Shown in pieces: positions 9,160 to 18,882 of a DNA stretch of 64,000 nt. Origin of the DNA: Lachnoanaerobaculum gingivalis. GTDB taxonomy: Bacteria > Bacillota > Clostridia > Lachnospirales > Lachnospiraceae. The stretch is taken from NCBI RefSeq assembly GCF_003862475.1, contig NZ_RRCO01000001.1, forward strand, positions 806,001 through 870,000, in the 5' to 3' direction. Below the pieces are notes generated by a model. It was not told the DNA's origin, ran no database searches, and saw only the letters and a program-made list of their open reading frames with translations. The translations under genes were made by a program, and so were the position numbers. How positions within the stretch are numbered: position 1 is the first letter of the stretch; each line of letters opens with the position of its first letter.

Positions 9160-10545
9160 CTAGCTTACCCAAACGCCGTTACTGTTTAAAGTGTATCCGT
9201 CAGGTGTGGTGGTATTTGTCAACATTTTACCATCACTTCCCAAATAATACCATAGTCCGTTGTACTTAAGCCAGCCTGAAGAATCCATAGCTCCGGAATC
9301 CTCCATAAAATACCATGAACCGTTTGTATCCTGTCTCCAGCCTCTTGCCATTTTGCCGTCTGCATCAAACCAGTATTTCTTTCCGTTAATATTTAAAACT
9401 TCCGCTCTGGCACTTGTTTTATCTGATTTTACATAAAACCAGCTTCCGTTGCTCTCTTTCCAACCTATATCAGGGGCCATACCCGGACCGTAGTTTTCAG
9501 CTCTTACATCAGATGTGGCAATTGACTTCGGTGCGGCATCAACTTTTGCACTGTCCGCATTTGTTACCTGAACTTGCTGTGCAGATTCTGTTCTTTCAAC
9601 AACTTCCTTTTTTTCAGCCTGCACTGCGGCCCCTGTAATACTCTTTTTTACACTTACATCTTTTGATGCAATATCCACACCGCCTGTTGAAGCTATCGCA
9701 AAGCCGTAATCAAGCAATGCTCTTGTATCGGTATAATGAGTTCCCTGACTCTTAAGTATTACGACTACCAGTCTTACACCGTTTCTCTCCGCACATGTTA
9801 CCAAAGTATTTCCCGCACTCTTTGTATATCCGGTCTTTCCGCCTATTACACCCGGATAAAACCTGTTGTCATTGGTCTGAATCATCTTATGATGCATTGC
9901 AATTGACTTTGCAGGATTTCTCTGAATTGCCGGAAATGTATAATATCTTGTACCGGCAATAGCTCTGAAATTAGGATTTCTGAATGCTTCAGCCGCAATC
10001 AATGCCATATCCTTGGCTGTAGTCTTATGGTTTTGATTGTTCAAACCGCTCGGATTTACAAAATTTGTGTTTTTTGCACCTATTTCTCTGGCTCTGGCAT
10101 TCATCATATTTGCAAAGCCCGGTATTGAACCTCCTACATGCTCGGCAAGTCCGTTTGCAACCTCATTTGCAGATGCAAGCATAGTTCCGTAAAGTGCATC
10201 TCTTACACTTATTCTGTCACCTTCTACTACACCTAAGTTTGTAGCTCCCGATTCCAGATTTGTAGTAGCACTCTTTGAAAACACCACCGTGTCATCAAGA
10301 TCGGCCTGCTCCAAAGCAAGCAATGTTGTCATAATCTTAGTGATTGAGGCAGGGAAAAACTGCTTATTTCCATCTTTTTCATACAGAAACTCACCTGTAT
10401 TTGCATTGTAAAGTGCAGCTCCCTGTGATGCTATGTTTGGAGGAGTAGCTGCATATGTTACCATTCCGTTCCCCGGCGCAAAAGTTATCACACCCACCGA
10501 CAATAATATCGACAGGCCGCCGGCTATAATTTTTTTGATTTTCAT
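9160..10545 (-). CDS. D-alanyl-D-alanine carboxypeptidase with C-terminal cell-wall-binding repeats
   Basis: Low-molecular-weight penicillin-binding protein that trims the terminal D-Ala from peptidoglycan stem peptides. A signal peptide (about 1-37) ends at TYAA. The S11 catalytic motifs are SITK (near residue 70), SAN (near 130) and KTG (near 242, GGKTGYT). After a Ser/Val/Thr-rich linker, the last ~95 residues are aromatic choline/glucan-binding repeats (GWKESNGSWFYV, GWRQDTNGSWYFM, GWLKYNGLWYYL). ATG 10545 is preferred over GTG 10557 on spacing. A TGN-extended -10 (TATAGT) lies upstream. The added repeats are unusual for this enzyme class and should tether it to wall or teichoic acid. Confidence 0.93.
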   Translation of the reverse strand: MKIKKIIAGGLSILLSVGVITFAPGNGMVTYAATPPNIASQGAALYNANTGEFLYEKDGNKQFFPASITKIMTTLLALEQADLDDTVVFSKSATTNLESGATNLGVVEGDRISVRDALYGTMLASANEVANGLAEHVGGSIPGFANMMNARAREIGAKNTNFVNPSGLNNQNHKTTAKDMALIAAEAFRNPNFRAIAGTRYYTFPAIQRNPAKSIAMHHKMIQTNDNRFYPGVIGGKTGYTKSAGNTLVTCAERNGVRLVVVILKSQGTHYTDTRALLDYGFAIASTGGVDIASKDVSVKKSITGAAVQAEKKEVVERTESAQQVQVTNADSAKVDAAPKSIATSDVRAENYGPGMAPDIGWKESNGSWFYVKSDKTSARAEVLNINGKKYWFDADGKMARGWRQDTNGSWYFMEDSGAMDSSGWLKYNGLWYYLGSDGKMLTNTTTPDGYTLNSNGVWVS

Positions 10546-10755
10546 TTTTATACTCACTTTAATTTTAAAATTTACCCTCTAACTTATTAATACTATATCA
10601 CAAATATTGAACATATGTATTAAAATAACCTTACATACCTGTTACTTTATGCTAAACTATATTTTAGAGGTAAAGTATCTTTAACAGTCTAATAAAAATC
10701 TAACTGAAAATCAATGAACATTTATATCTAAATATGTTCCATACTTTTACGTAAA

Positions 10756-10786
10756 TACAAAAATTCGAACCGTTTAAAGTCCGAAT
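10756..10786 (-). terminator. Terminator of the fatty-acid operon
   Basis: ATTCGAAC (10763-10770) pairs with GTCCGAAT (10779-10786) through one G-U pair, with an 8-base loop. On the minus strand a T-run follows. It sits 20 bp after the stop of the last fab-operon gene (10806). The rest of 10558-10805 is AT-rich promoter DNA for the carboxypeptidase gene. Confidence 0.75.
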
Positions 10787-10805
10787 CTTATTAAATCTTA
10801 ATTAT

Positions 10806-11987
10806 TTATTTTTCCGTAAGCTCTTTCATTATATCTTCCACATGCTCCAGCGCTGTAGCTCTGTAAGCATTTGAACCGCAAAAAAGCAATGCATGACTTT
10901 CATCCGAGTTTGCAGCACAACACAGTGCATCGGTTATACAATACGGTATAGTCTTTCTGTCACATACCGACAATGACAGACAGTTGTGACAATGTCTTAT
11001 CGGTATAGGACCTTCTTTCAGTCTATCCATAAAGTCATTTCTTATAGCTCTTCCCGGCATACCTACAGGCGATTTTGTGATAACTATATCTTCTTCTTTT
11101 GCATCAATATAGGTCTGCTTGTAATCATCCGGTGCATCACATTCATATGTGGTAACAAATCTTGTACCCATCTGTACTCCGTCCGCACCCAGACTTATGG
11201 CATGATCCATATCTTCTTTGGTATATATGCCGCCTGCTACGAATACCGGAATCTTTTTGCCGAATTTTTCTTCATAGATTTTTACTTCTTCTATTATATC
11301 CTTTATTTCGACATCATACTTTTCTCTTTTATAATTTTTACTTGCCATGGTATCGGCACCAAGCTCATGAAGCTCATCATAGGAAAATCCAAGATGTCCA
11401 CCTGCAAGCGGTCCTTCTATTACTACAGCATCCGCTGTAGTGTTATATTTTCTGTCCCACATCTTTAAAATGACTTTTGCACTTTTTCTGCTTGATACTA
11501 TCGGTGCAATACAGGTCTTTTTTGCGTTTTCGCTTAAGGCCTGTCCTTTTGCTACAAGCTCCGGCAATTCTATAGGCAGTCCGGCTCCGGATATTATAAT
11601 ATCCGCACCGGCTTTTACAGCTTCTATTACATAGTCCGCATATTTATTTGTTGCTACCATTATATTAAAACCTATAAAAGGATTATAATTTTTTAATTTT
11701 TCCAAGAATTTAGAAGCCTGTTTTGAAACCTTAAATCTGTTTTCAAATACTTCCGCCGCTATATCTCTGGCTTTTTGAAGTTCGGTCTTTACGGCACGAA
11801 GATTTGCTTCTATAGGATTTTTATAAAAATCATCCTCTCTGAATCCGATCTGTGCCGTTGATATAATTCCCATTCCTCCATTGCCAGCCACATGTGCCGC
11901 AAGGGATGAAAGGCTTATTCCTACACCCATACCTCCTTGGATAATGGGGTAGAGCAAACTTTTATCACCTATTTTTAAGAATTCCAT
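10806..11987 (-). CDS. FMN-dependent oxidoreductase, nitronate monooxygenase / FabK-like
   Basis: A 393-residue TIM-barrel flavoprotein of the NPD/FabK superfamily. The N-terminus YPIIQGGMGVGIS and the phosphate-binding VFVAGGIYTKEDM...LGADGVQMGTRF blocks are conserved. The C-terminal 65 residues are cysteine-rich (CHNCLSLSVC, YCITDALCCAA, LLFCGSNAYR), as is usual in this clostridial subgroup. It is last in the fatty-acid operon, 17 bp below accDA, and paralogous to the shorter FabK at 18883. Its place suggests a lipid-related reduction, perhaps of an unsaturated acyl chain or a nitronate; the substrate is unknown. Confidence 0.85.
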   Translation of the reverse strand: MEFLKIGDKSLLYPIIQGGMGVGISLSSLAAHVAGNGGMGIISTAQIGFREDDFYKNPIEANLRAVKTELQKARDIAAEVFENRFKVSKQASKFLEKLKNYNPFIGFNIMVATNKYADYVIEAVKAGADIIISGAGLPIELPELVAKGQALSENAKKTCIAPIVSSRKSAKVILKMWDRKYNTTADAVVIEGPLAGGHLGFSYDELHELGADTMASKNYKREKYDVEIKDIIEEVKIYEEKFGKKIPVFVAGGIYTKEDMDHAISLGADGVQMGTRFVTTYECDAPDDYKQTYIDAKEEDIVITKSPVGMPGRAIRNDFMDRLKEGPIPIRHCHNCLSLSVCDRKTIPYCITDALCCAANSDESHALLFCGSNAYRATALEHVEDIMKELTEK

Positions 11988-12004
11988 ATTTCCCTTTCAG
12001 CTAT

Positions 12005-13705
12005 TTAAAACTTCCTGAATCTGTTATATCTGTCCTCTGCAATTTCTTCCTTGGATTTTGAAGAATTCTTCTCAAAGAAATCGTCCATATTTGAAACCAT
12101 TTCTTCTATTACAGTATCCATTGTATCTACAGTCAAAGGTAATTCTTCCTTTATAACTCTGTCTATTACTCCTAAGCCTAAAAGTTCTTTTGAGGTAATC
12201 TTCATAACCTCTGCAGCCTCTTTGTTCTTTTTTGCATCTTTATAAAGTATTGAAGCAAAACCTTCAGGTGAAAGTATTGAATATATGGAATGTTCAAGCA
12301 TCCAAACTTCATTGGCTACGGCAAGTGCAAGTGCACCTCCGGATCCTCCTTCACCTATTACAACAGAAAGTATAGGTACTGTCATATCGCTCATTTCAAA
12401 GAGTGCTCTTGCTATTGCCTCGGCCTGTCCCTTCTCCTCGGCTTCTATTCCGCAAAATGCTCCCGGAGTATCCACTATGCATATGATTGGCATATTAAAC
12501 TTCTGCGCATGCTTAATAAGTCTTAGCGCCTTACGATATCCGCTCGGATTGGGCATACCGAAGTTTCTGATTTTATTTTCCTTTATGCTCTTACCTTTTT
12601 GCTCTGCCACAACCATTACAGGTTTTCCATAGTAGTTTGCTATACCGCCGATAATTGCACCGTCATCTCCCGAGAGTCTGTCTCCATGTAGTTCCAAAAA
12701 GAAACTGAACAGTCTGTCGATATAATCCTTTGCGGTAGGTCTGTCAGGTCTTCTTGATAAGAGTACACTGTCCCATGCAGTCTTCGGTGCCTTTACCTTC
12801 GTGCGTTTCTCTGTGACCTTTTCGGTATTTTCATCCTGACTTTCCTTACGTGCAACTTTCTTAAATCCTGAGGTATGAGCTCTTAGTATCTTCTTTAAGA
12901 CACTTCTTTGCTCCGATCTTTCTACTATAGCATCTATAAATCCGTGCTCAAGTAAAAACTCTGCACTCTGGAAACCTTCCGGCAGCTTTGTACCTATAGT
13001 CTGTGCAATTACTCTCGGACCTGCAAACCCTATAAGAGCCTTAGGCTCTGCCAGTATGATATCACCAAGCATTGCAAATGAAGCACTTACTCCTCCCATA
13101 GTAGGATCTGTAAGGACGCTTATAAAAAGCTGCCCTGCCTCATGGTGTCTTTTTAATGCTGCTGAGGTCTTTGCCATCTGCATAAGTGAAATCATACCCT
13201 CCTGCATTCTGGCACCGCCTGAACAGGAGTAAATAATAATCGGCATTTTCTCTTCTGTAGCCTTTTCCACTGCTGCCGTTATCTTTTCTCCAACCACTCT
13301 TCCCATGGAAGACATCATAAATCTTGCATCACATACGGCTATAGCTGTTCTTACATTACCTATAGTAGCCTCTCCTGTAACTACAGCTTCATTGAGCTTG
13401 CTCTTTTGTCTTTCCTCTTCAAGCTTAGTCTCATAATCCGGGAAATCCAAAGGATTTGATATAGGCATTGTCTTATTCCACTCGATGAAACTTCCGTCAT
13501 CCACAAGCATTTCTATTCTTCTGTATGCATGAACTCTGAAATATCCGCCGCATTTCGGACATGTGTAAAAATTTGACTTTACATCTTCAGCAAAAATCGG
13601 CTCTTTACAGATTCTGCACTTTTTCCAAAGTCCCTCCGGGATATCTATCTTTTCACTTTCCGGTTCTATCTTTGCATATGTCTTTTTAAACATATTTCTA
13701 AACAT
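12005..13705 (-). CDS. accDA: Acetyl-CoA carboxylase carboxyltransferase, fused beta-alpha subunits
   Basis: Transfers the carboxyl group from carboxybiotin to acetyl-CoA, giving malonyl-CoA. It is 566 residues, joining AccD and AccA in one chain. The N-terminal AccD half has a zinc ribbon (Cys30, 33, 49, 52) and the crotonase-like core with [19 protein letters not shown] and [13 protein letters not shown] charged Lys/Glu-rich linker (about 270-302) joins the AccA half, with [45 protein letters not shown] and [19 protein letters not shown]. In most bacteria these are two genes. No frameshift was needed to read through, so the fusion is intact. Confidence 0.96.
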   Translation of the reverse strand: MFRNMFKKTYAKIEPESEKIDIPEGLWKKCRICKEPIFAEDVKSNFYTCPKCGGYFRVHAYRRIEMLVDDGSFIEWNKTMPISNPLDFPDYETKLEEERQKSKLNEAVVTGEATIGNVRTAIAVCDARFMMSSMGRVVGEKITAAVEKATEEKMPIIIYSCSGGARMQEGMISLMQMAKTSAALKRHHEAGQLFISVLTDPTMGGVSASFAMLGDIILAEPKALIGFAGPRVIAQTIGTKLPEGFQSAEFLLEHGFIDAIVERSEQRSVLKKILRAHTSGFKKVARKESQDENTEKVTEKRTKVKAPKTAWDSVLLSRRPDRPTAKDYIDRLFSFFLELHGDRLSGDDGAIIGGIANYYGKPVMVVAEQKGKSIKENKIRNFGMPNPSGYRKALRLIKHAQKFNMPIICIVDTPGAFCGIEAEEKGQAEAIARALFEMSDMTVPILSVVIGEGGSGGALALAVANEVWMLEHSIYSILSPEGFASILYKDAKKNKEAAEVMKITSKELLGLGVIDRVIKEELPLTVDTMDTVIEEMVSNMDDFFEKNSSKSKEEIAEDRYNRFRKF

Positions 13706-13729
13706 GACAACACCTCAAAACTTTCATTG

Positions 13730-15073
13730 CTACATTTTAAACTGTTTTTCTATAAATGAAGTATCTATATCAGCATCTATAAAGTACGGATTATTAATAA
13801 TCTCATAGTTAAAGTCTATATTTGTATCCACACCCTCTATTACTATCTCACCAAGAGCGGATCTCATCTTTGCAATAGCTTCCTGCCTGTTCTTTCCATG
13901 AACTATCAATTTTAAAAGCATGGAATCATAAAAAGGTGATACTGTGTAATCTTCATAAATATGTGTATCTATTCTTACACCGTTACCGCCCGGCAAATGC
14001 ATACTCTCAATTCTTCCCGGAGAAGGTGCAAAATTCTTATCCGGGTTTTCGGCATTTATTCTGCACTCTATGGAATGTCCTTCAATCTTCACATCCTTTT
14101 GAGTAACGGAAAGCTTCTCTCCCGCAGCTACTCTGATCTGCTCCTTTATCAGATCCATACCGGTAATCATCTCTGTTACGGGATGTTCTACCTGTATTCT
14201 TGTATTCATTTCCATAAAGTAGAAGTTCTTATTCTTATCTACCAAAAACTCAATGGTTCCGGCGTTCTCATATCCTGCAGCCTTTGCCGCACTTACGGCA
14301 GCCTTTCCCATCTTTTCTCTGAGCTTACTGTCAAGAAATACTGACGGCGCCTCCTCCAACACCTTTTGATGTCTTCTTTGTATGGAACAATCTCTTTCAC
14401 CGAGATGTATTACATTTCCATAGCTGTCGGCCAAAATCTGGAACTCTATATGTCTCGGTCTTTCTATATATTTTTCAATATACATGGAGTCGTCGGAAAA
14501 GCCCTTAAGCGCCTCCGCTTTTGCAGTCATAAAATTCTCGGCAAAATCGTCTTCGCTTCTTGATATTCTCATGCCCTTTCCGCCTCCGCCAAGAGCCGCC
14601 TTGATCATTACAGGGAAACCTACTTTTTTGGCAAGCTTTAATGCCTCATTCACATCCTTGACACTTCCGTCAGTTCCCGGTATTACAGGAATATGTGCCT
14701 TCTGCATTGTTGCTCTGGCTACAGCTTTATCGCCAAGCTTAGCAATTGTTTCAGATTTAGGTCCGATAAACTTTATTCCTACTTCAGTGCAAAGTCTTGC
14801 AAACTTTTCATTTTCCGATAAAAATCCGAATCCCGGATGAATGGCCTCGGCACCTGTTGTAACGGCCGCACTGAGTATCCTCTCCATATCAAGATAGCTC
14901 TTCATCGCAGGTGCAGGTCCTATACAAATAGCCTCATCTGCAAGCATCGTATGTAAGCTGTCTCTATCCGCCTCAGAATATACGGCAACACTTATAATAC
15001 CCATTTCTCTAAGCGCTCTGATTATTCTGACTGCAATCTCTCCTCTGTTTGCTATCAATACTTTTCTAAACAT
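13730..15073 (-). CDS. accC: Biotin carboxylase subunit of acetyl-CoA carboxylase
   Basis: ATP-dependent carboxylation of biotin on AccB. It is 447 residues, the normal length. The N-terminal biotin-carboxylase domain begins FRKVLIANRGEIAVRIIRA. The ATP-grasp loop is KAALGGGGKGMRI, and the catalytic EMNTRIQVEHPVTEM block carries the Glu/Asn/Arg site. A C-terminal domain follows (ECRINAENPDKNFAPSPG). Its ATG directly follows the fabZ stop (TAAATG), which implies coupling. Confidence 0.97.
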   Translation of the reverse strand: MFRKVLIANRGEIAVRIIRALREMGIISVAVYSEADRDSLHTMLADEAICIGPAPAMKSYLDMERILSAAVTTGAEAIHPGFGFLSENEKFARLCTEVGIKFIGPKSETIAKLGDKAVARATMQKAHIPVIPGTDGSVKDVNEALKLAKKVGFPVMIKAALGGGGKGMRISRSEDDFAENFMTAKAEALKGFSDDSMYIEKYIERPRHIEFQILADSYGNVIHLGERDCSIQRRHQKVLEEAPSVFLDSKLREKMGKAAVSAAKAAGYENAGTIEFLVDKNKNFYFMEMNTRIQVEHPVTEMITGMDLIKEQIRVAAGEKLSVTQKDVKIEGHSIECRINAENPDKNFAPSPGRIESMHLPGGNGVRIDTHIYEDYTVSPFYDSMLLKLIVHGKNRQEAIAKMRSALGEIVIEGVDTNIDFNYEIINNPYFIDADIDTSFIEKQFKM

Positions 15074-15499
15074 TTATTCTCCAATGATAAAGGTAAGTTC
15101 GGCATCAACCGCTATCTCACCGTCCACACTTGCTATAGCTTTACCTATTCCAATTCTTCCTTTTGATCTGATTATCTCACAAGATAATTTAAGCTTATCT
15201 CCCGGAACAACTTTTCTTTTGAATTTAGCAGAATTTATAGCTCCGAAATATGCTGTCTTTCCCTTATTTTCAGGTACTGAGAGAATAGCAACCGCTCCTG
15301 TTTGTGCAAGCGCCTCTATCATAAGTACGCCCGGCATTACAGGCTCCTCGGGAAAATGTCCCAAAAACTGAGACTCATTATATGTTATACATTTGTATCC
15401 GACGCTTTTTTTGCCCGGCTCCAGCTCCTCAATACAGTCAATAAGTAAAAATGGATGTCTGTGAGGTATTATCTCTTGAATTTCCTTGATTCCCAACAT
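15074..15499 (-). CDS. fabZ: 3-hydroxyacyl-ACP dehydratase FabZ
   Basis: Dehydrates 3-hydroxyacyl-ACP to trans-2-enoyl-ACP. It is 141 residues with the hot-dog fold signature: IPHRHPFLLID at the N-terminus, then GHFPEEPVMPGVLMIEALAQ with the catalytic His and Glu. No fabA/fabM-type isomerase is visible in the operon, so how double bonds are made is not shown here. It sits between accB (5-bp gap) and accC (abutting). Confidence 0.97.
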   Translation of the reverse strand: MLGIKEIQEIIPHRHPFLLIDCIEELEPGKKSVGYKCITYNESQFLGHFPEEPVMPGVLMIEALAQTGAVAILSVPENKGKTAYFGAINSAKFKRKVVPGDKLKLSCEIIRSKGRIGIGKAIASVDGEIAVDAELTFIIGE

Positions 15500-15504
15500 A
15501 ATCT

Positions 15505-15939
15505 TTACTCCAAAATAAACAGTGGCTGTCCGAACTCTACCACATCCTCATCCTTAACAAGGATCTCTTTTACAACACCGTCAAAGTCACTCTCAAGCTC
15601 ATTCATCAGTTTCATTGCCTCAATGACACCTATTACCTGACCTTTCTTTACTCTGTCACCTACATTTACAAAGCTTGGTGAATCAGGTGAAGGTGCACTG
15701 TAGAAAGTTCCTACAAGCGGTGATGTTACGGTATGACCTGCAACCTTTGTGTTCTCTACCGTGTTTGCAGCTTCAAAACTTACGCTCTGTGCCACCGGTA
15801 CGGCCTGAACCTCTCCTGCTACAAGCTTTGTTTTATTTTTCTTTATAACAATTTTTTCGGAATCTGTAGCATAGTTTAATGTATCAACATCATTCTTACT
15901 TACTGTCTCTATAAGTTTTATAATCTCATCTATCTTCAT
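15505..15939 (-). CDS. accB: Biotin carboxyl carrier protein
   Basis: Carrier subunit of acetyl-CoA carboxylase, 144 residues. The C-terminal biotinyl domain contains VIEAMKLMNEL with the biotinylated Lys110, preceded by TSPLVGTFYSAPSPDSPSFV, the thumb region typical of AccB. The middle (about 40-68) is an Ala/Val/Glu-rich linker. The start follows GGAG 8 bases upstream at the end of fabF. Confidence 0.97.
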   Translation of the reverse strand: MKIDEIIKLIETVSKNDVDTLNYATDSEKIVIKKNKTKLVAGEVQAVPVAQSVSFEAANTVENTKVAGHTVTSPLVGTFYSAPSPDSPSFVNVGDRVKKGQVIGVIEAMKLMNELESDFDGVVKEILVKDEDVVEFGQPLFILE

Positions 15940-15943
15940 AGGT

Positions 15944-17179
15944 TTACTCCACGAATTTTTTTATAACTATACTTGCATTGTGACCGCCAAAGCCAAGGGA
16001 ATTGCTTATTGTTCCGTTAACTTCCACCTCTTTTGACTCTGTCAAAAAGTCCAGATCGCACTCCGGATCTTTATTTATAAGTCCCACATTCTTGTGCATA
16101 AATCCGTCTTCTATAGACTTTACACATACAATTGCCTCAACACCTCCGGCTGCACCGAGAAGATGTCCTACCATTGACTTTGTAGAGCTTATTCCCACTT
16201 TATTTGCATGCTCACCAAGGGCGGTCTTTATTGCCTTGGTCTCAAATAAATCATTGTGGTGAGTTCCTGTACCATGTGCATTTACATAGTCAATATCCTC
16301 AGGCTTCATACCTGCATCCTTTATTGCAAGCTCCATAGCCTTTGCAGCGCCCGAGCCGTCTTCTGCAGGTGAAGTAATATGGAATGCATCACAGGTTGCA
16401 CCGTATCCTGCCATCTCGGCATATATATGTGCACCTCTTTTTTTAGCATGCTCAAGTTCTTCTAAAACCAAAACGCCTGCTCCCTCTCCCATGATAAATC
16501 CGTTTCTGTCCTTATCAAAAGGTATTGATGCTCTGTCCGGATCATCTACCGTATTAAGTGCTGTGAGTGAAGTAAATCCCGCCACACCGATAGGAGTGAT
16601 GGAGCTTTCCGTACCTCCTGCAAGCATTACATCAGCCTCTCCGTAAACGATGGATCTGAATGCCTCACCTATACAGTTTGTTCCTGTGGCACAAGCCGTT
16701 ACTACATTTATATTCTTTCCTTTACATCCATAGGCAATCGCTACATTACCTGCCGCCATATTTGAAATCATCATAGGTACCAAAAGAGGTGCCACTCTGC
16801 TTGGTCCTTTTTCCAAAAGCTTTCCGTATTCCTTTTCCATAGCCTGCAGCGATCCGATTCCCGATCCTACCGCAACTCCTACCATATAAGGATCTTCCTT
16901 TGACATATCAAGCTTTGCATCTTCAATAGCCTCTTTTGTTGCCGCTACTGCAAACTGTGAAAACTGCTCCATTCTTCTGGCAGATTTTGGATCCATATAG
17001 TTCTTGGCATCAAAGTCCTTTACTTCAGCTGCAAGCTTTGCCTTATAGTCGGTTGTATCAAAGTATGTTATAGGTCCTATACCGTGTACACCCGCTTTTA
17101 TATTTTTCCAAAAATCATTGACATTAAGACCTATCGGTGTGATAGCTCCCAATCCTGTAATAACAACTCTTCTTCTCAT
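15944..17179 (-). CDS. fabF: 3-oxoacyl-ACP synthase II (KAS II)
   Basis: Elongating condensing enzyme joining malonyl-ACP to acyl-ACP. About 411 residues. The nucleophile Cys lies in VTACATGTNCIGEA, and the two catalytic histidines are in NAHGTGTHHND and SMVGHLLGAAGG. The C-terminus NSLGFGGHNASIV is typical. ATG 17179 is preferred to GTG 17185 because AGAGG lies 5 bases upstream. Confidence 0.97.
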   Translation of the reverse strand: MRRRVVITGLGAITPIGLNVNDFWKNIKAGVHGIGPITYFDTTDYKAKLAAEVKDFDAKNYMDPKSARRMEQFSQFAVAATKEAIEDAKLDMSKEDPYMVGVAVGSGIGSLQAMEKEYGKLLEKGPSRVAPLLVPMMISNMAAGNVAIAYGCKGKNINVVTACATGTNCIGEAFRSIVYGEADVMLAGGTESSITPIGVAGFTSLTALNTVDDPDRASIPFDKDRNGFIMGEGAGVLVLEELEHAKKRGAHIYAEMAGYGATCDAFHITSPAEDGSGAAKAMELAIKDAGMKPEDIDYVNAHGTGTHHNDLFETKAIKTALGEHANKVGISSTKSMVGHLLGAAGGVEAIVCVKSIEDGFMHKNVGLINKDPECDLDFLTESKEVEVNGTISNSLGFGGHNASIVIKKFVE

Positions 17180-17218
17180 AGTCACCTCTTTTTTGGTTGT
17201 TCTTTCAATCCTTATTAA

Positions 17219-17965
17219 TTACATACTCATTCCGCCATCTATTTTGATGACCTGACCTGTAATATATCTGCCCTCTTCACCGGCAAGGTATGCCACCATA
17301 TTTGCAATATCCTCTACCTCACCCTGATATCCCAACGGAATAAATGAATTGATTTTTGCCTTGGCATCATCTGTCATGGCATCCGTCATATCTGTTCTTA
17401 TATATCCCGGTGCTATGGCATTTACGGTAATATTTCTGCTTGCCATCTCTCTTGCTGCAGTCTTTGTCATTCCTATAACTCCTGCCTTTGATGCCGCATA
17501 GTTTATCTGTCCTGCATTGCCCATCACACCGCTAACGGAAGAAATATTTATTATTCTTCCGGCTCTTTTCTTAATCATGTATTTTGAAACCACCTGCATG
17601 GTATTAAAGCTTCCCTTTAAATTGGTTGCTATTACCGCATCAAACTCTTCAGGTTTCATTCTCATCATCAGATTATCTTTTGTAATACCGGCATTATTTA
17701 CCAATATATCCACCGCACCGTCCTCTGAAATGATATTTTCAATCATCTGCTTGGTGCTCTCATAATCCGATATATCGCATTGGCAGATTTTTGCACTTCC
17801 GCCATTATCCTCTATCTCTTTTGCAACACTTTTTGCGGCCTCACTTGATGCCGCATAATTTATATATACCAGTGCTCCGTCAGCTGCCAGTTTCTTTGCT
17901 ATAGCGGCTCCGATGCCTCTTCCTGCACCTGTTACCAGAGCTGTTTTGCCTTCTAATCTTTTCAT
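17219..17965 (-). CDS. fabG: 3-oxoacyl-ACP reductase
   Basis: NADPH-dependent short-chain dehydrogenase, 248 residues. The cofactor loop is TGAGRGIGAAIA, the NNAG motif is VNNAG, the catalytic Ser is in INISSVSG, and Tyr/Lys are in YAASKAG. Its ATG overlaps the fabD stop (ATGA), so the two are translated together. It reduces the product of FabF/FabH. Confidence 0.97.
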   Translation of the reverse strand: MKRLEGKTALVTGAGRGIGAAIAKKLAADGALVYINYAASSEAAKSVAKEIEDNGGSAKICQCDISDYESTKQMIENIISEDGAVDILVNNAGITKDNLMMRMKPEEFDAVIATNLKGSFNTMQVVSKYMIKKRAGRIINISSVSGVMGNAGQINYAASKAGVIGMTKTAAREMASRNITVNAIAPGYIRTDMTDAMTDDAKAKINSFIPLGYQGEVEDIANMVAYLAGEEGRYITGQVIKIDGGMSM

Positions 17966-18879
17966 TTTGCCTCCAAAATCTGACTACAAACACTTGCCAC
18001 ATCCGCATACTCTTCGATATTGAAGATTTTTACCTCCGGATCAATTTTCTTTACAAAACCTGCCATGGTCTTTCCCGGTCCGATTTCTACAAAGGTATCA
18101 ACACCCCATTCAATCATTTTTCTTATGCTCTGTTCCAAATGTACACTTCCGGATACCTGATCTATCAAATTTTTCTTGATATCATTCTTATCTGTAACAA
18201 TTTGCGCATTGATATTTGCCACATAAGGTATCTGAATATCTCTTATTTCAACACCATCCAGTACTTTTGAAAGTTTTTCTCCGGCTTCTTTCATAAGTCC
18301 TGAGTGAAAAGCACCGCTTACCTTTAAAGGCAGTACTCTTTTTGCTCCGGCTTCTTTTAATTTTTCGCCTGCAAGGGCAACCGCTTCTTCGGTTCCTGAT
18401 ATTACAGTCTGTCCCGGGCAGTTATAATTTGCCACCCAACATCCGTCTATCTCATCAACTACAGACTTGATGGTCTCGCTATCAAGTGAAAGTACAGCAC
18501 TCATTGCACCACCCTTTATTTCCGACATGTACTGACCTCTTTTGTCCACTACCGAAATGGCATCCTCAGCACTTATAGCACCGCTTAAATACAGTGCTTC
18601 ATATTCTCCAAGGCTTAAACCTGCACATATATCAGCCTTAAGTCCCGCTTTTTCTACAGCCTTTAACATGGCAATACCTGTTGCCACCATGGCTATCTGT
18701 GTATATCTTGTATTGTTTAATTCATCATTTTCTTTGAAAATCAGATCACATGCATCTATCCCCGTGACTGTTTTTACACTGTCAAAAACCGCCCTTGAAT
18801 CCGCATCATTTTCATAAAAACTCTTGCCCATATTTTGTTTTTGAGCTCCCTGTCCCGGGAATAAAAATGCTATCTTCAT
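17962..18879 (-). CDS. fabD: Malonyl-CoA:ACP transacylase
   Basis: Loads malonyl groups onto ACP. It is 305 residues. The N-terminus FLFPGQGAQ is the family hallmark, the nucleophilic Ser is in GLSLGEY, and the catalytic His is in SGAFHSGLM. The C-terminal FVEIGPGKTMAGFVKK is also conserved. It lies 3 bp below fabK. Confidence 0.97.
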   Translation of the reverse strand: MKIAFLFPGQGAQKQNMGKSFYENDADSRAVFDSVKTVTGIDACDLIFKENDELNNTRYTQIAMVATGIAMLKAVEKAGLKADICAGLSLGEYEALYLSGAISAEDAISVVDKRGQYMSEIKGGAMSAVLSLDSETIKSVVDEIDGCWVANYNCPGQTVISGTEEAVALAGEKLKEAGAKRVLPLKVSGAFHSGLMKEAGEKLSKVLDGVEIRDIQIPYVANINAQIVTDKNDIKKNLIDQVSGSVHLEQSIRKMIEWGVDTFVEIGPGKTMAGFVKKIDPEVKIFNIEEYADVASVCSQILEAK

Positions 18880-18882
18880 AAT

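Noticed and set aside
10806-11987. Second FabK
   Set aside because: Longer, with a Cys-rich tail and without the FabK-type middle; better called a related FMN oxidoreductase.
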